A stretch of 47,134 nt of DNA. It comes from RGIG4079 sp045596365. GTDB lineage: Bacteria > Bacteroidota > Bacteroidia > Bacteroidales > Muribaculaceae. This document shows positions 1 to 8,656 of the stretch, one piece after another. The stretch lies in the NCBI GenBank assembly GCA_045596365.1, contig JAZOCE010000020.1, positions 1-47,134 of the forward strand, given 5' to 3'. The notes beneath the pieces were generated by a model. The model did no database searches, had not been told where the DNA came from, and saw only the letters and a program-made list of their open reading frames with translations. Within the stretch, counting starts at the first letter, position 1. The number at the start of each line of letters is the position of its first letter. Position numbers and translations under genes: made by a program.

Positions 1-451
1 GGTTAGTGCAACAGATACATCCAAAGGGAGTCCGGGAGCTACAATGTTCATCTTGGGAGGCTATGAATATCTTGTCTATTCATCATCTACAACTCAAGTT
101 ACTATTAAAGTATATGATGGCACTAATCCAGCAAACACAACAGCTCTTGAAACATACACCTTCAGCCCATTCTCAATTGCTGGGGTCGCAAGTTGGATGA
201 ATCATAGCATCAATGCAGTAGTCTCTGATGATAAAATGAGCGCTGATTTATATGTCTATGTACCTAACAGAGGAGCGTTTAAACGTAAACTCACAGCTAT
301 AAAATCAATGGGATCAATAGAGGAGATTAAGATATACAATACCATACCCGCTGTTTATTACAACCTACAAGGGATAAAAGTATCCAACCCATCAAATGGA
401 GTTTATATAATAAAACATGGACAGAAAGTAACAAAACAATATGTAAGATAA
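1..451 (+). CDS. C-terminal end of a secreted surface protein with a T9SS-like sorting tail (partial)
   Basis: The reading frame is open to the left edge (codons start at base 2), so the gene begins outside the window and only its last 149 residues or so are visible. The visible part is beta-rich and Ser/Thr/Asn-rich. It ends in a conserved kind of tail (AVYYNLQGIKVSNPSNGVYI, then IKHGQKVTKQYVR) that resembles the C-terminal domains of Bacteroidales surface and secreted proteins, related to type IX secretion type-A sorting signals. Function of the main body cannot be told. A strong terminator follows 45 bases after the stop. The ATG at 44 is internal and should not be taken as the start. Confidence 0.75.
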   Translation, partial: VSATDTSKGSPGATMFILGGYEYLVYSSSTTQVTIKVYDGTNPANTTALETYTFSPFSIAGVASWMNHSINAVVSDDKMSADLYVYVPNRGAFKRKLTAIKSMGSIEEIKIYNTIPAVYYNLQGIKVSNPSNGVYIIKHGQKVTKQYVR

Positions 452-496
452 GACAAGTTTTTCAATGAAATTTAAAAACCGCACTTATCCATGCGT

Positions 497-550
497 CGAA
501 GATATTTCATCATCAATGTTTTATGAAACATCTTCGATGTTTTTTATTTT
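497..550 (+). terminator. Rho-independent terminator after the surface protein
   Basis: Arms 497-510 and 523-536 pair over 14 bases with a single mismatch around a 12-base loop. They are followed by an almost pure T stretch (538-550). Confidence 0.85.
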
Positions 551-568
551 TAAATAACACCTTTTACT

Positions 569-745
569 CTACCACAAGGCAATTTTCCCACAAGCGTCTA
601 AATCAAGTGAAACATTTATATTCATTGTCTTAAAGGCTTTTGAGATAGTTGTTATCGTCAAATTTTGTCCCCTTTCAATCCTGCTAACTTATGCTCGTTT
701 AACTCCAAGCAATTCACAGAACTATTCTTGCGTCAAATTCTTTGA
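569..745 (-). pseudogene. Decayed XRE-type helix-turn-helix regulator (antitoxin-like remnant)
   Basis: Read on the minus strand, this segment gives a recognisable HTH core: SKNLTQE, stop, FCELLGVKRA, stop, VSRIERGQNLTITT and then SKAFKTMNINVSLDL. This matches the pattern of XRE/HigA-type DNA-binding domains (LTQEEL...LGVKRSQVSRIERG...). Two in-frame stops interrupt it, and the bases upstream carry further stops in this frame, so the N-terminal part is missing or shifted. It is best read as a dead antitoxin or regulator gene. No partner toxin gene is visible beside it. The frame ends at a TAG at 569-571. Confidence 0.65.
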
Positions 746-816
746 TCAGTACTATTTTCATTAACGACACAAAGACAATAAAATAAGCCTCAATAAGCCA
801 AATATAGGCTTAATAT

Positions 817-856
817 GCAAAAAGAGAGGATTTCTCGTTTGAGAAATCCTCTCTTT
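817..856 (-). terminator. Terminator of tRNA-Leu(TAG)
   Basis: A perfect 16-base inverted repeat (821-836 and 841-856) with a 4-base loop lies 7 bases downstream of the tRNA on the minus strand. It is followed by a short T run in that direction. Confidence 0.85.
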
Positions 857-863
857 GGCGTTG

Positions 864-945
864 TGCGCGCGAAGGGACTCGAACCCCCACGTCTCACGAC
901 ACTAGATCCTAAGTCTAGCGCGGCTACCAATTACGCCACGCGCGC
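864..945 (-). tRNA. tRNA-Leu, anticodon TAG
   Basis: The minus strand folds into a class II tRNA. The 7-bp acceptor stem GCGCGCG/CGCGCGC spans 939-945 and 865-871, with discriminator A at 864. The anticodon stem CTAGA/TCTAG encloses the loop CTTAGGA (anticodon TAG). There is a long variable arm and a standard T arm with GGTTCGAGTCC. Length is 82 nt without CCA. Confidence 0.95.
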
Positions 946-1008
946 AATTGCAGTACAAAAGTACTGCTTATTTTTATTCTGTGCAAACTTTTCAAGAAAA
1001 ATTTTGTG

Positions 1009-1302
1009 TTAAATTGATTTTTCTACATTCCACACAAATGCACGCAATCCCAACTTGGGTGTTTCAACATCCATCTGGTGCAGTTTTTCAAGGACTGCAT
1101 CAACACGATTGTCTTCTACAATAGTAATAATAGCCGATGCCATAGATGGCCAAGCGTGAGAGCCATAATGTGGCTCTCCGCTTTTTGTTCCTCTACCTTG
1201 CACCTCTTGCCATGCTGTAAAGCCTCGACAGTTAGTTTTTTCAAGCATATCTACTATACGTTCATAGTAAGCTTGGTCAAATGCTATAAATATAGATTTC
1301 AT
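1009..1302 (-). CDS. Small PII-like (ferredoxin-fold) protein at the end of an RND efflux operon
   Basis: A 97-residue soluble protein. It starts MKSIFIAFDQAYYERIVDML and contains SMASAIITIVEDNRVDAVLEKL, a beta-alpha-beta pattern like that of PII/CutA-type trimers (opening strand, helix, strand VxxxxxxVDxxLxxL). I cannot see a canonical PII uridylylation T-loop: the middle is Gly-rich (QGRGTKSGEPHYGSHAWPS). It is the last gene of the TolC-MFP-RND operon, 18 bases after the RND stop, so it is probably co-translated and may sense a metabolite or metal for the pump. PII-like proteins encoded beside RND pumps are known, but the ligand here is unknown. Family assignment is by pattern only. Confidence 0.6.
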   Translation of the reverse strand: MKSIFIAFDQAYYERIVDMLEKTNCRGFTAWQEVQGRGTKSGEPHYGSHAWPSMASAIITIVEDNRVDAVLEKLHQMDVETPKLGLRAFVWNVEKSI

Positions 1303-1320
1303 TGTAATTCAAATTTAATG

Positions 1321-4300
1321 TTAAGAATTGACCTTTCGCAACGCTTTGCGTGTGCGCTTAACACCCACAGATGCAAACAAGCAGTACATCGCAGGAACAT
1401 AAAATAATGTCAACAACGTTGAGAATGTCAAACCACCGATAACTGCCACACCCATTGGTTGCCACATTTCAGCACCTTGCCCTGAGCTAACAGCCATGGG
1501 CACCATACCAAGGATTGTTGTCAACGCAGTCATGATAATAGGACGGAGACGTGATTCGCCTCCATTAACAACCGATGTACGTATTGACATTCCACGTTCA
1601 CGATTTAGAGAGATATAGTCAATCAACACGATACCATTCTTAACAACAATACCAATCAACATAATGGCTCCAATCATTGACATCACGTTAAGGTTGTGTC
1701 CTGTGAGGAATAACAACAAGAATACCCCGGTGAATGCAAATGGCAATGATGTCATAATAATACCCGGATACACATAGGATTCAAACTGAGCCGCCATCAC
1801 AATATATACAAGAATAATGATGAGCAAACCAAGTAACAACAAATCGCCAAATGCTTCTTGTTGGTCTTCATAGCTACCTGACAATTCAATATTGATACCG
1901 GCGGGGATATCCATCTTATCAATTTCAGCTTGAGATGCAGCAACGACTTCACTCATCGGCACATCAGCGACAACGGTTGAAACAGTAATAATACGTTCAC
2001 GGTCCTTACGTTCGATTGTAGGCGGAGAGAATCGTTCTACTACTTTACCCACATCTTTAACACGTACAGCTTTTCCTGTCGGGCTATATATGAGAATATT
2101 TTCAATATCAGAGATAGATGTACGGTGTTCAGGAGCATACATTACTTTGATGTCATATTCTTCTCCATCTTCACGATATTGAGATGCAAGACTACCATTG
2201 ATGCGGTTACGCAAATATGTCGCAGCTGTTTGCAAGTTCAATCCGTATATCGCTAACTTTTCACGATCAAAATCCACTTGATACTCCGGTTGATAATCGG
2301 CACGCGAGATAGTAATATCTGCAGTTCCTTTTATACCTTGTAGCACACGTTTGAGTTGTTGAGCAACAGAGTCAGTCTCTTCAAAATCGTAACCATAGAT
2401 TTCATAGTCGATTGTTGATTGACCTCCCATACCGGAACCACGACTACCACCAACGTTTACTTGTTGTTTCTTAAATTCCGGATAATTCTTTAGATCTTCA
2501 CGCATCAATTGTGCAATTTCGGTAATTCCACGTTCACGCTCATCAAGGTCAACAAGCGAGATGTTCATAGACACAATGTGAGAACCATTATCTTGCAATG
2601 AAGCAAATGTATTATCACTTGATGCCTGACCGGTAGTGTAGTTCAACACCTTAATTTCAGGATATTTTTCACGCCATTCATTTGCCAAACGTGCTGTAAC
2701 CTCATCGGCAATTTCAACACGAGTACCGATTGGCAATTCAAGAGACACCCCGAGACGTCCATTATCTTGTGTTGGGAAGAACTCAGTTCCGACATATCGC
2801 AACAAGAATATTGACAAAATGAAGATTGCCGTACACACTATAATAGATGATATTTTATGTGTTACCACAAAATTCAACGAGCGACCATAAGCTCTATCAA
2901 GAGTATCAAGCGCATTGTTTATGGGAGTAAAAAACAAGTTATATAATTTACCATGTTTAACCCCTTTACGCAATAATTGAGAACACAACATAGGAGTTAA
3001 CGACAATGCACATGTTGTTGAAATAATCATCATGATTGTTACCATCCATCCTAATTGACGGAACAACACCCCTGTCATACCTGTTACCAATGTCAAGGGG
3101 AAGAACACGGCAATAAGTGTCAATGTAGATGCAATTACTGAAATACCCACCTCATTTGTTCCATGGATAGCTGCTTGTTTTGGATCACTACCGCGCTCAA
3201 TGTGTGTTGTTACATTTTCAAGCACCACAATGGCATCGTCCACGACCATACCAATTGAGATTGATAATGATGACAGTGAAATGATATTCAAACTTGTTCC
3301 GGTCATTGCCAAATAGATGAATGACGCAATCAAAGAAATAGGAATAGTAATACAGATAATCATTGTGGCACGCCAACGACCAAGGAAACAGAACACAACA
3401 ATTATGACAAACAACAACGCATACAATACAGTCTCTACAAGAGAATCAATTGTATTATTGATGTTTTCTGAGGTATCGACAATCATACCAAGTTTCACAT
3501 CAGAAGGCAAACGTTTTTGCAAGCTCGGAAGCATTTCAAGCACTTTATTTGAAATTTCCACAGAGTTGGCTCCTGATTGCTTTTGGATGATAATCATAGC
3601 TCCCTTTTTACCATCGGTGTGAGTTTTTTGCGCACGTTCTTCAAGAGAATCATCTATGCGAGCCACTTGATGAAGATAAATATTCTTTCCATCTTTTGAA
3701 CCTACAACAATATTACGCATTTGCTCAGGCGCATCAAATTCGCCTTGCACGCGCAAAGAATATGTATCTGAGCCAATATCAAAATTACCTCCCGGAATAT
3801 TTCTATTTTCAGCAGCAATCAAAGAAGATATTGTTTCAATTGAAAGATTATAAGCCTCAAGACGCACAGGATCTACATAAATGTGTATTTCGCGTTTTGG
3901 CGCACCTGAAATTGAAACAGATCCAACCCCATCAACACGAGCCAAAGGATTCGCTACTGCATCGTCAAGGATTTTATACAACCCCGGCATACTTTCTTCT
4001 GCTTGTACCGAAAGTAACATGATAGGAATCATATCGGTACTAAACTTAAAGATAACTGGAGTCTGTGCATCATCGGGCAAATAACTTGAAATCATGTCAA
4101 GTTTATCTCGCACATCATTTGTTAAAGCATCTATATCATATCCAAACTCAAACTCAAGTGTAATAACAGATATATTTTCACGTGATTTTGATGATATGTG
4201 TTTTAGGTGTTCTACTGAATTCAAGGTGTTTTCGAGCGGACGGGTTACGTTTTGTTCAATATCCTGAGCACTCGCTCCCTCATAAGTTGTCATAACCAAT

Positions 4301-4434
4301 ATTGTATTGGTCTCAATATCCGGCAACAAGTCAATAGGCAATTTTGCCAACGAGAAAAGCCCCATGATTGTAATAGCCACGAAACACAACGTGGTCATGA
4401 TGGGACGTTTCACCGCACTTGAATATATACTCAT
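1321..4434 (-). CDS. RND-family inner-membrane efflux pump (HAE1/AcrB type)
   Basis: A 1037-residue, full-length resistance-nodulation-division transporter. It takes drugs or other amphiphiles from the periplasm and inner-membrane leaflet and drives them through a TolC channel using the proton gradient. The first membrane helix lies near residues 10-30 (PIMTTLCFVAITIMGLFSLA). The proton-relay helix GMVVDDAIVVLEN carries the paired aspartates D399 and D400, typical of the hydrophobe/amphiphile branch. Two large periplasmic loops and a second set of helices (LGLLIIILVYIVMAAQFESY onward) complete the duplicated architecture. It is the third gene of an operon, with the fusion protein 32 bases upstream and the PII-like gene 18 bases downstream. 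Substrate cannot be deduced. Confidence 0.93.
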   Translation of the reverse strand: MSIYSSAVKRPIMTTLCFVAITIMGLFSLAKLPIDLLPDIETNTILVMTTYEGASAQDIEQNVTRPLENTLNSVEHLKHISSKSRENISVITLEFEFGYDIDALTNDVRDKLDMISSYLPDDAQTPVIFKFSTDMIPIMLLSVQAEESMPGLYKILDDAVANPLARVDGVGSVSISGAPKREIHIYVDPVRLEAYNLSIETISSLIAAENRNIPGGNFDIGSDTYSLRVQGEFDAPEQMRNIVVGSKDGKNIYLHQVARIDDSLEERAQKTHTDGKKGAMIIIQKQSGANSVEISNKVLEMLPSLQKRLPSDVKLGMIVDTSENINNTIDSLVETVLYALLFVIIVVFCFLGRWRATMIICITIPISLIASFIYLAMTGTSLNIISLSSLSISIGMVVDDAIVVLENVTTHIERGSDPKQAAIHGTNEVGISVIASTLTLIAVFFPLTLVTGMTGVLFRQLGWMVTIMMIISTTCALSLTPMLCSQLLRKGVKHGKLYNLFFTPINNALDTLDRAYGRSLNFVVTHKISSIIVCTAIFILSIFLLRYVGTEFFPTQDNGRLGVSLELPIGTRVEIADEVTARLANEWREKYPEIKVLNYTTGQASSDNTFASLQDNGSHIVSMNISLVDLDERERGITEIAQLMREDLKNYPEFKKQQVNVGGSRGSGMGGQSTIDYEIYGYDFEETDSVAQQLKRVLQGIKGTADITISRADYQPEYQVDFDREKLAIYGLNLQTAATYLRNRINGSLASQYREDGEEYDIKVMYAPEHRTSISDIENILIYSPTGKAVRVKDVGKVVERFSPPTIERKDRERIITVSTVVADVPMSEVVAASQAEIDKMDIPAGINIELSGSYEDQQEAFGDLLLLGLLIIILVYIVMAAQFESYVYPGIIMTSLPFAFTGVFLLLFLTGHNLNVMSMIGAIMLIGIVVKNGIVLIDYISLNRERGMSIRTSVVNGGESRLRPIIMTALTTILGMVPMAVSSGQGAEMWQPMGVAVIGGLTFSTLLTLFYVPAMYCLFASVGVKRTRKALRKVNS

Positions 4435-4466
4435 TGTTTTATTTTCTTAAATAATGAATAACTAAA

Positions 4467-5498
4467 TTATTTCTTTAATACCTCAACTTCAGCACCATTA
4501 GAAAGTCGTGTTTGTCCTGTAATTACGACTTCAGCACCATCTTCTATTCCAGATATTACCTCATAGGCATTATCCAATCGTTGACCAAGTTCTACTTTAT
4601 CAAATGATACTTTGCCATCCTTATAGGCATAAACATATTTATCACCTGAACCTGTTTGCTTAACAATAGCACGATCAGGCACAACAACATGCTGTGAAGT
4701 TCCGAAATTCATGCTGACACGGGCAAACATTCCAGGACGCACTCGTTCATCATTGTTCATGATGTCTATTTCAACAGTAAATGTACGTGTCGCAGGATCG
4801 ATAGTTGGGTGAATCAAAGAGACTGTACCGGTAAAGACTTCATCTCCATATACGTCCAATTTAATATCAACTTTCATTCCCTTTTTCACCTTAGTAAATT
4901 CGCCTTCAGAGACATTAACCAAAACTTTTACGGGGCGTAATTGCTCAATTGTCAATATTGGATTAGCTCCTGTCATATCACCAGGGTCATAATTACGTGC
5001 TGTTACAACGCCATTGATAGGAGAAATCAAAACAGTGTTTTCCACCATATTTTCATATTGGCGACGAGCTGCATCAAGTTCAGTTTTAAGTTGGTCAACT
5101 GATTGTTGTGTTCCGCCACCTATATTTAAAAGTTCTACTGCACGATTATATTCACGCTCAATATTATCAAGGCGCACTTTTAGTTGTTCGATATTTACAT
5201 TATCCAAGACAACTACTTTTTGTCCTTTAGACACTTTATATCCTACGTCAACAAGAATATCTTTTATGCGATTAGGGGTTGATGTCGTGATATTATTTGT
5301 TTTATAGGCTTCAACAGTTGCAGTATATTCAGCAATCTGACTAACCTCTTGAGAATACACTTTTTGGATTTCTACTTTTGGAAGTTCTTCAACAACTGTT
5401 TCGGTTGCTGCTTCTTTTTCTCCAGAACCACATGAAACAAAAGCTAATGCTAAACACGCTAATGAGAGTGTACGGATGATTGTCTTTTTTGAGTACAT
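4467..5498 (-). CDS. Periplasmic membrane fusion lipoprotein of the RND pump (HlyD/AcrA family)
   Basis: A 343-residue adaptor linking the RND pump to the outer-membrane channel. The signal peptide ends in the lipobox FVSC with Cys23 as the lipidation site. It has the expected order: a beta-barrel strand (VSQIAEYTATVEAYKTNNIT), a lipoyl half-motif, a coiled-coil hairpin (about residues 95-140, IEREYNRAVELL...LKTELDAARRQYENM), the second lipoyl half (VLISPINGVVTARNYDPGD) and a C-terminal beta domain (RPGMFARVSM). It lies 19 bases downstream of the TolC-like gene. The hairpin is short, as usual for Bacteroidota. Confidence 0.92.
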   Translation of the reverse strand: MYSKKTIIRTLSLACLALAFVSCGSGEKEAATETVVEELPKVEIQKVYSQEVSQIAEYTATVEAYKTNNITTSTPNRIKDILVDVGYKVSKGQKVVVLDNVNIEQLKVRLDNIEREYNRAVELLNIGGGTQQSVDQLKTELDAARRQYENMVENTVLISPINGVVTARNYDPGDMTGANPILTIEQLRPVKVLVNVSEGEFTKVKKGMKVDIKLDVYGDEVFTGTVSLIHPTIDPATRTFTVEIDIMNNDERVRPGMFARVSMNFGTSQHVVVPDRAIVKQTGSGDKYVYAYKDGKVSFDKVELGQRLDNAYEVISGIEDGAEVVITGQTRLSNGAEVEVLKK

Positions 5499-5517
5499 GA
5501 TTATCGTCTTTAAATTT

Positions 5518-6972
5518 TTATTCGTTCAAATTTGAATATTTCTCAATATCGGCATTTCCCAATAGCAATTCGAGATTGCTGTTTGCCACGAGATAATTAT
5601 ATATTGATTGATAGTAAGCAAGTCGAGCGCGAGTGAGTGCGAGTTCAGAATCTCTCAAATCAAGATAAGATGCCGCACCAATTTCAAAGCTCTTCTCCAT
5701 TATTGAGTGAGCCTTATCAGCTTGTGCAACACTTTCAGAATTTGATGCTATTTGCTTAACATTCATCTGGATATTGTCTATCGCAACATCCACCTGCATA
5801 TTTAATGTACGTTCAAGATTTTCACGTTGCCATTTCATTTCTTGAACTTGTATAGAAGCTTGCTTGATTCGAGAGTAGCGTTGTCCACCTTGGAATATGG
5901 GGATTGACAAGGTTACTCCCACTACAGAATAGGGATTCCATATCATATCTTTAAACGGAGTGCCATTTGTTGACGATGTCCAATTATAGTTTGCAACAAG
6001 AGCAAGTGTTGGCAACAATGACATTTTCTGTACAGACAATGCATCTTTCAATGTCTTTGTCTGAATATCCAACATGCGTAAATCGCTGTTATCAACAATT
6101 GATCGACTTAACGACAATGTATTGTCATACATTGTATTTTCATAATCGGCAAGTTTTGTAGTTGTTTTAATAGGGATTGTTACATCCACTCCCATCAAGA
6201 TTTCAAGTTGCAAGCGGGCTTGTTTTATTGCTATTTCAGCTTGAGCGAGTTCCGGCTCAACATTTTTCATAGCAACAGAAGAACGTAACACATCATATTC
6301 CGAAGCAGCCCCCACTTGATATTTCTTTTGATATACCTCATGATTAAACTTGGCATTTTCATAGCTTTCAAGAATCACATTATAGGAATCTTCGGCAAGC
6401 AACAATGCATAATAGGCATTCTTCACTTGACTTATCAATGATAAACGAGACTTACGAGCCGATTCTACATTTTGAAGAATTTGAGTATTGCTAAGACTCA
6501 ATGATTTCCATAATTGCGGTGCAATCAGAGGCATTGACGCAGAAAAGCCATAGGAATATGAGTTATCCAATCCCATTTTGATACCGCCACCACTACTTTT
6601 GCTTGTTGCTGATTCTGTTGCCGACTCATCGGTTGCTCCTTCTTCTGAAGAAGAGCCACCTCCCAAACTACCTAAACCTTTAAATGCATCCATATTCATA
6701 TAGGCAACCTGTTTTTTCAGAGTGCGATTATATGATGCATCAAAACTAATCGTAGGTAGTAGTTGACCTATGATTTCTTTCTTTGAATAATCGACACGTT
6801 TAATTTCCATGTCTGCAACCTTAATGGTTGGGTTTTCATTTAATGCAATAGCGATACATTTATCCAGCGACAAAGCAAGAGTGTCAGACAAAATTGTCTC
6901 CTGGGAAAACACACTTACCGGAGACGCAATCGCTAAAGCCAAAATCATTGCTTTAAAAGACTGATATCTCAT
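5518..6972 (-). CDS. TolC-family outer-membrane efflux protein
   Basis: A 484-residue protein with an N-terminal signal peptide cut near VSVFSQE. Two repeats of the long helical OEP domain follow, as shown by heptad-rich helices such as NVEPELAQAEIAIKQARLQL and SVAQADKAHSIMEKSFEIGA and the ending ALTRARLAYYQSIYNYLVAN typical of TolC. A Ser/Gly/Glu-rich insertion near residues 100-130 (GGGSSSEEGATDES) probably sits in an external loop. It is the first gene of the efflux operon. The start ATG lies about 50 bases downstream of a plausible -7 box. Confidence 0.92.
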   Translation of the reverse strand: MRYQSFKAMILALAIASPVSVFSQETILSDTLALSLDKCIAIALNENPTIKVADMEIKRVDYSKKEIIGQLLPTISFDASYNRTLKKQVAYMNMDAFKGLGSLGGGSSSEEGATDESATESATSKSSGGGIKMGLDNSYSYGFSASMPLIAPQLWKSLSLSNTQILQNVESARKSRLSLISQVKNAYYALLLAEDSYNVILESYENAKFNHEVYQKKYQVGAASEYDVLRSSVAMKNVEPELAQAEIAIKQARLQLEILMGVDVTIPIKTTTKLADYENTMYDNTLSLSRSIVDNSDLRMLDIQTKTLKDALSVQKMSLLPTLALVANYNWTSSTNGTPFKDMIWNPYSVVGVTLSIPIFQGGQRYSRIKQASIQVQEMKWQRENLERTLNMQVDVAIDNIQMNVKQIASNSESVAQADKAHSIMEKSFEIGAASYLDLRDSELALTRARLAYYQSIYNYLVANSNLELLLGNADIEKYSNLNE

Positions 6973-7023
6973 AAATTATATTAAGAATAATTGTTATTTT
7001 ATTTTTCGTAAAAAAACGAGGTA

Positions 7024-7031
7024 CAAATTTA
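7024..7031 (-). promoter_or_regulatory. Probable -7 box (TAAATTTG) for the efflux operon
   Basis: The minus-strand sequence TAAATTTG fits the Bacteroidota TAnnTTTG consensus and lies about 50 bases before the TolC-like ATG. No good -33 TTG is seen at the right distance, so the call is tentative. Confidence 0.45.
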
Positions 7032-7155
7032 CAATTTATTACTCTTTCTAAATAATCTACATTATTTAAAAAAGCAAAAAAAGACAATATATTCCACCTT
7101 TAGGCGAAATACAAGCAATTTATCCCACTAAACAATAACTAAAATAGAAATTATG

Positions 7156-8352
<1,197 letters not shown>

Positions 8353-8370
8353 GGTGTAATTATTTTGGCA

Positions 8371-8378
8371 CAAAAATA
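8371..8378 (-). promoter_or_regulatory. Probable -7 box (TATTTTTG) of ilvA
   Basis: The minus-strand TATTTTTG matches TAnnTTTG and lies 18 bases before the ATG at 8352. This would give a very short 5' leader. It overlaps the TTG that could otherwise be read as a start codon. Confidence 0.5.
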
Positions 8379-8571
8379 CAATGATTTATTTGTTTTAATC
8401 ACTATTTGCCTAATATTTTTCAGTTATGCGACCAATCTTTTACAACAGAAAACTAACAATTTGCAATGTTTAATTAAGTTCCAATCTCCATTTCGTAAAA
8501 TTTAGCACAAATAAGCATCATTTTATCAAAATATTTCACAAAAGCATAACGCAAAATAAATTTATAATTAT

Positions 8572-8579
8572 TACATTTG
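8572..8579 (+). promoter_or_regulatory. Probable -7 box (TACATTTG) of the malic enzyme gene
   Basis: TACATTTG matches TAnnTTTG in the 304-base intergenic region between the divergent ilvA and malic enzyme genes. It predicts a leader of about 70 bases before the ATG at 8657. The -33 element is weak. The rest of this gap is AT-rich with nothing else recognisable. Confidence 0.5.
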
Positions 8580-8656
8580 CACCTAATTTTCCAAAAGCAA
8601 CAATAACGCAATGTTTATTGTTCTTGATATAGTACAAGATTCTAAGAAAAACAATT

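Noticed and set aside
8353..8373. TTG start for ilvA at 8373
   Set aside because: The codon lies inside the TATTTTTG promoter box, and an ATG 7 codons downstream gives the normal N-terminus.
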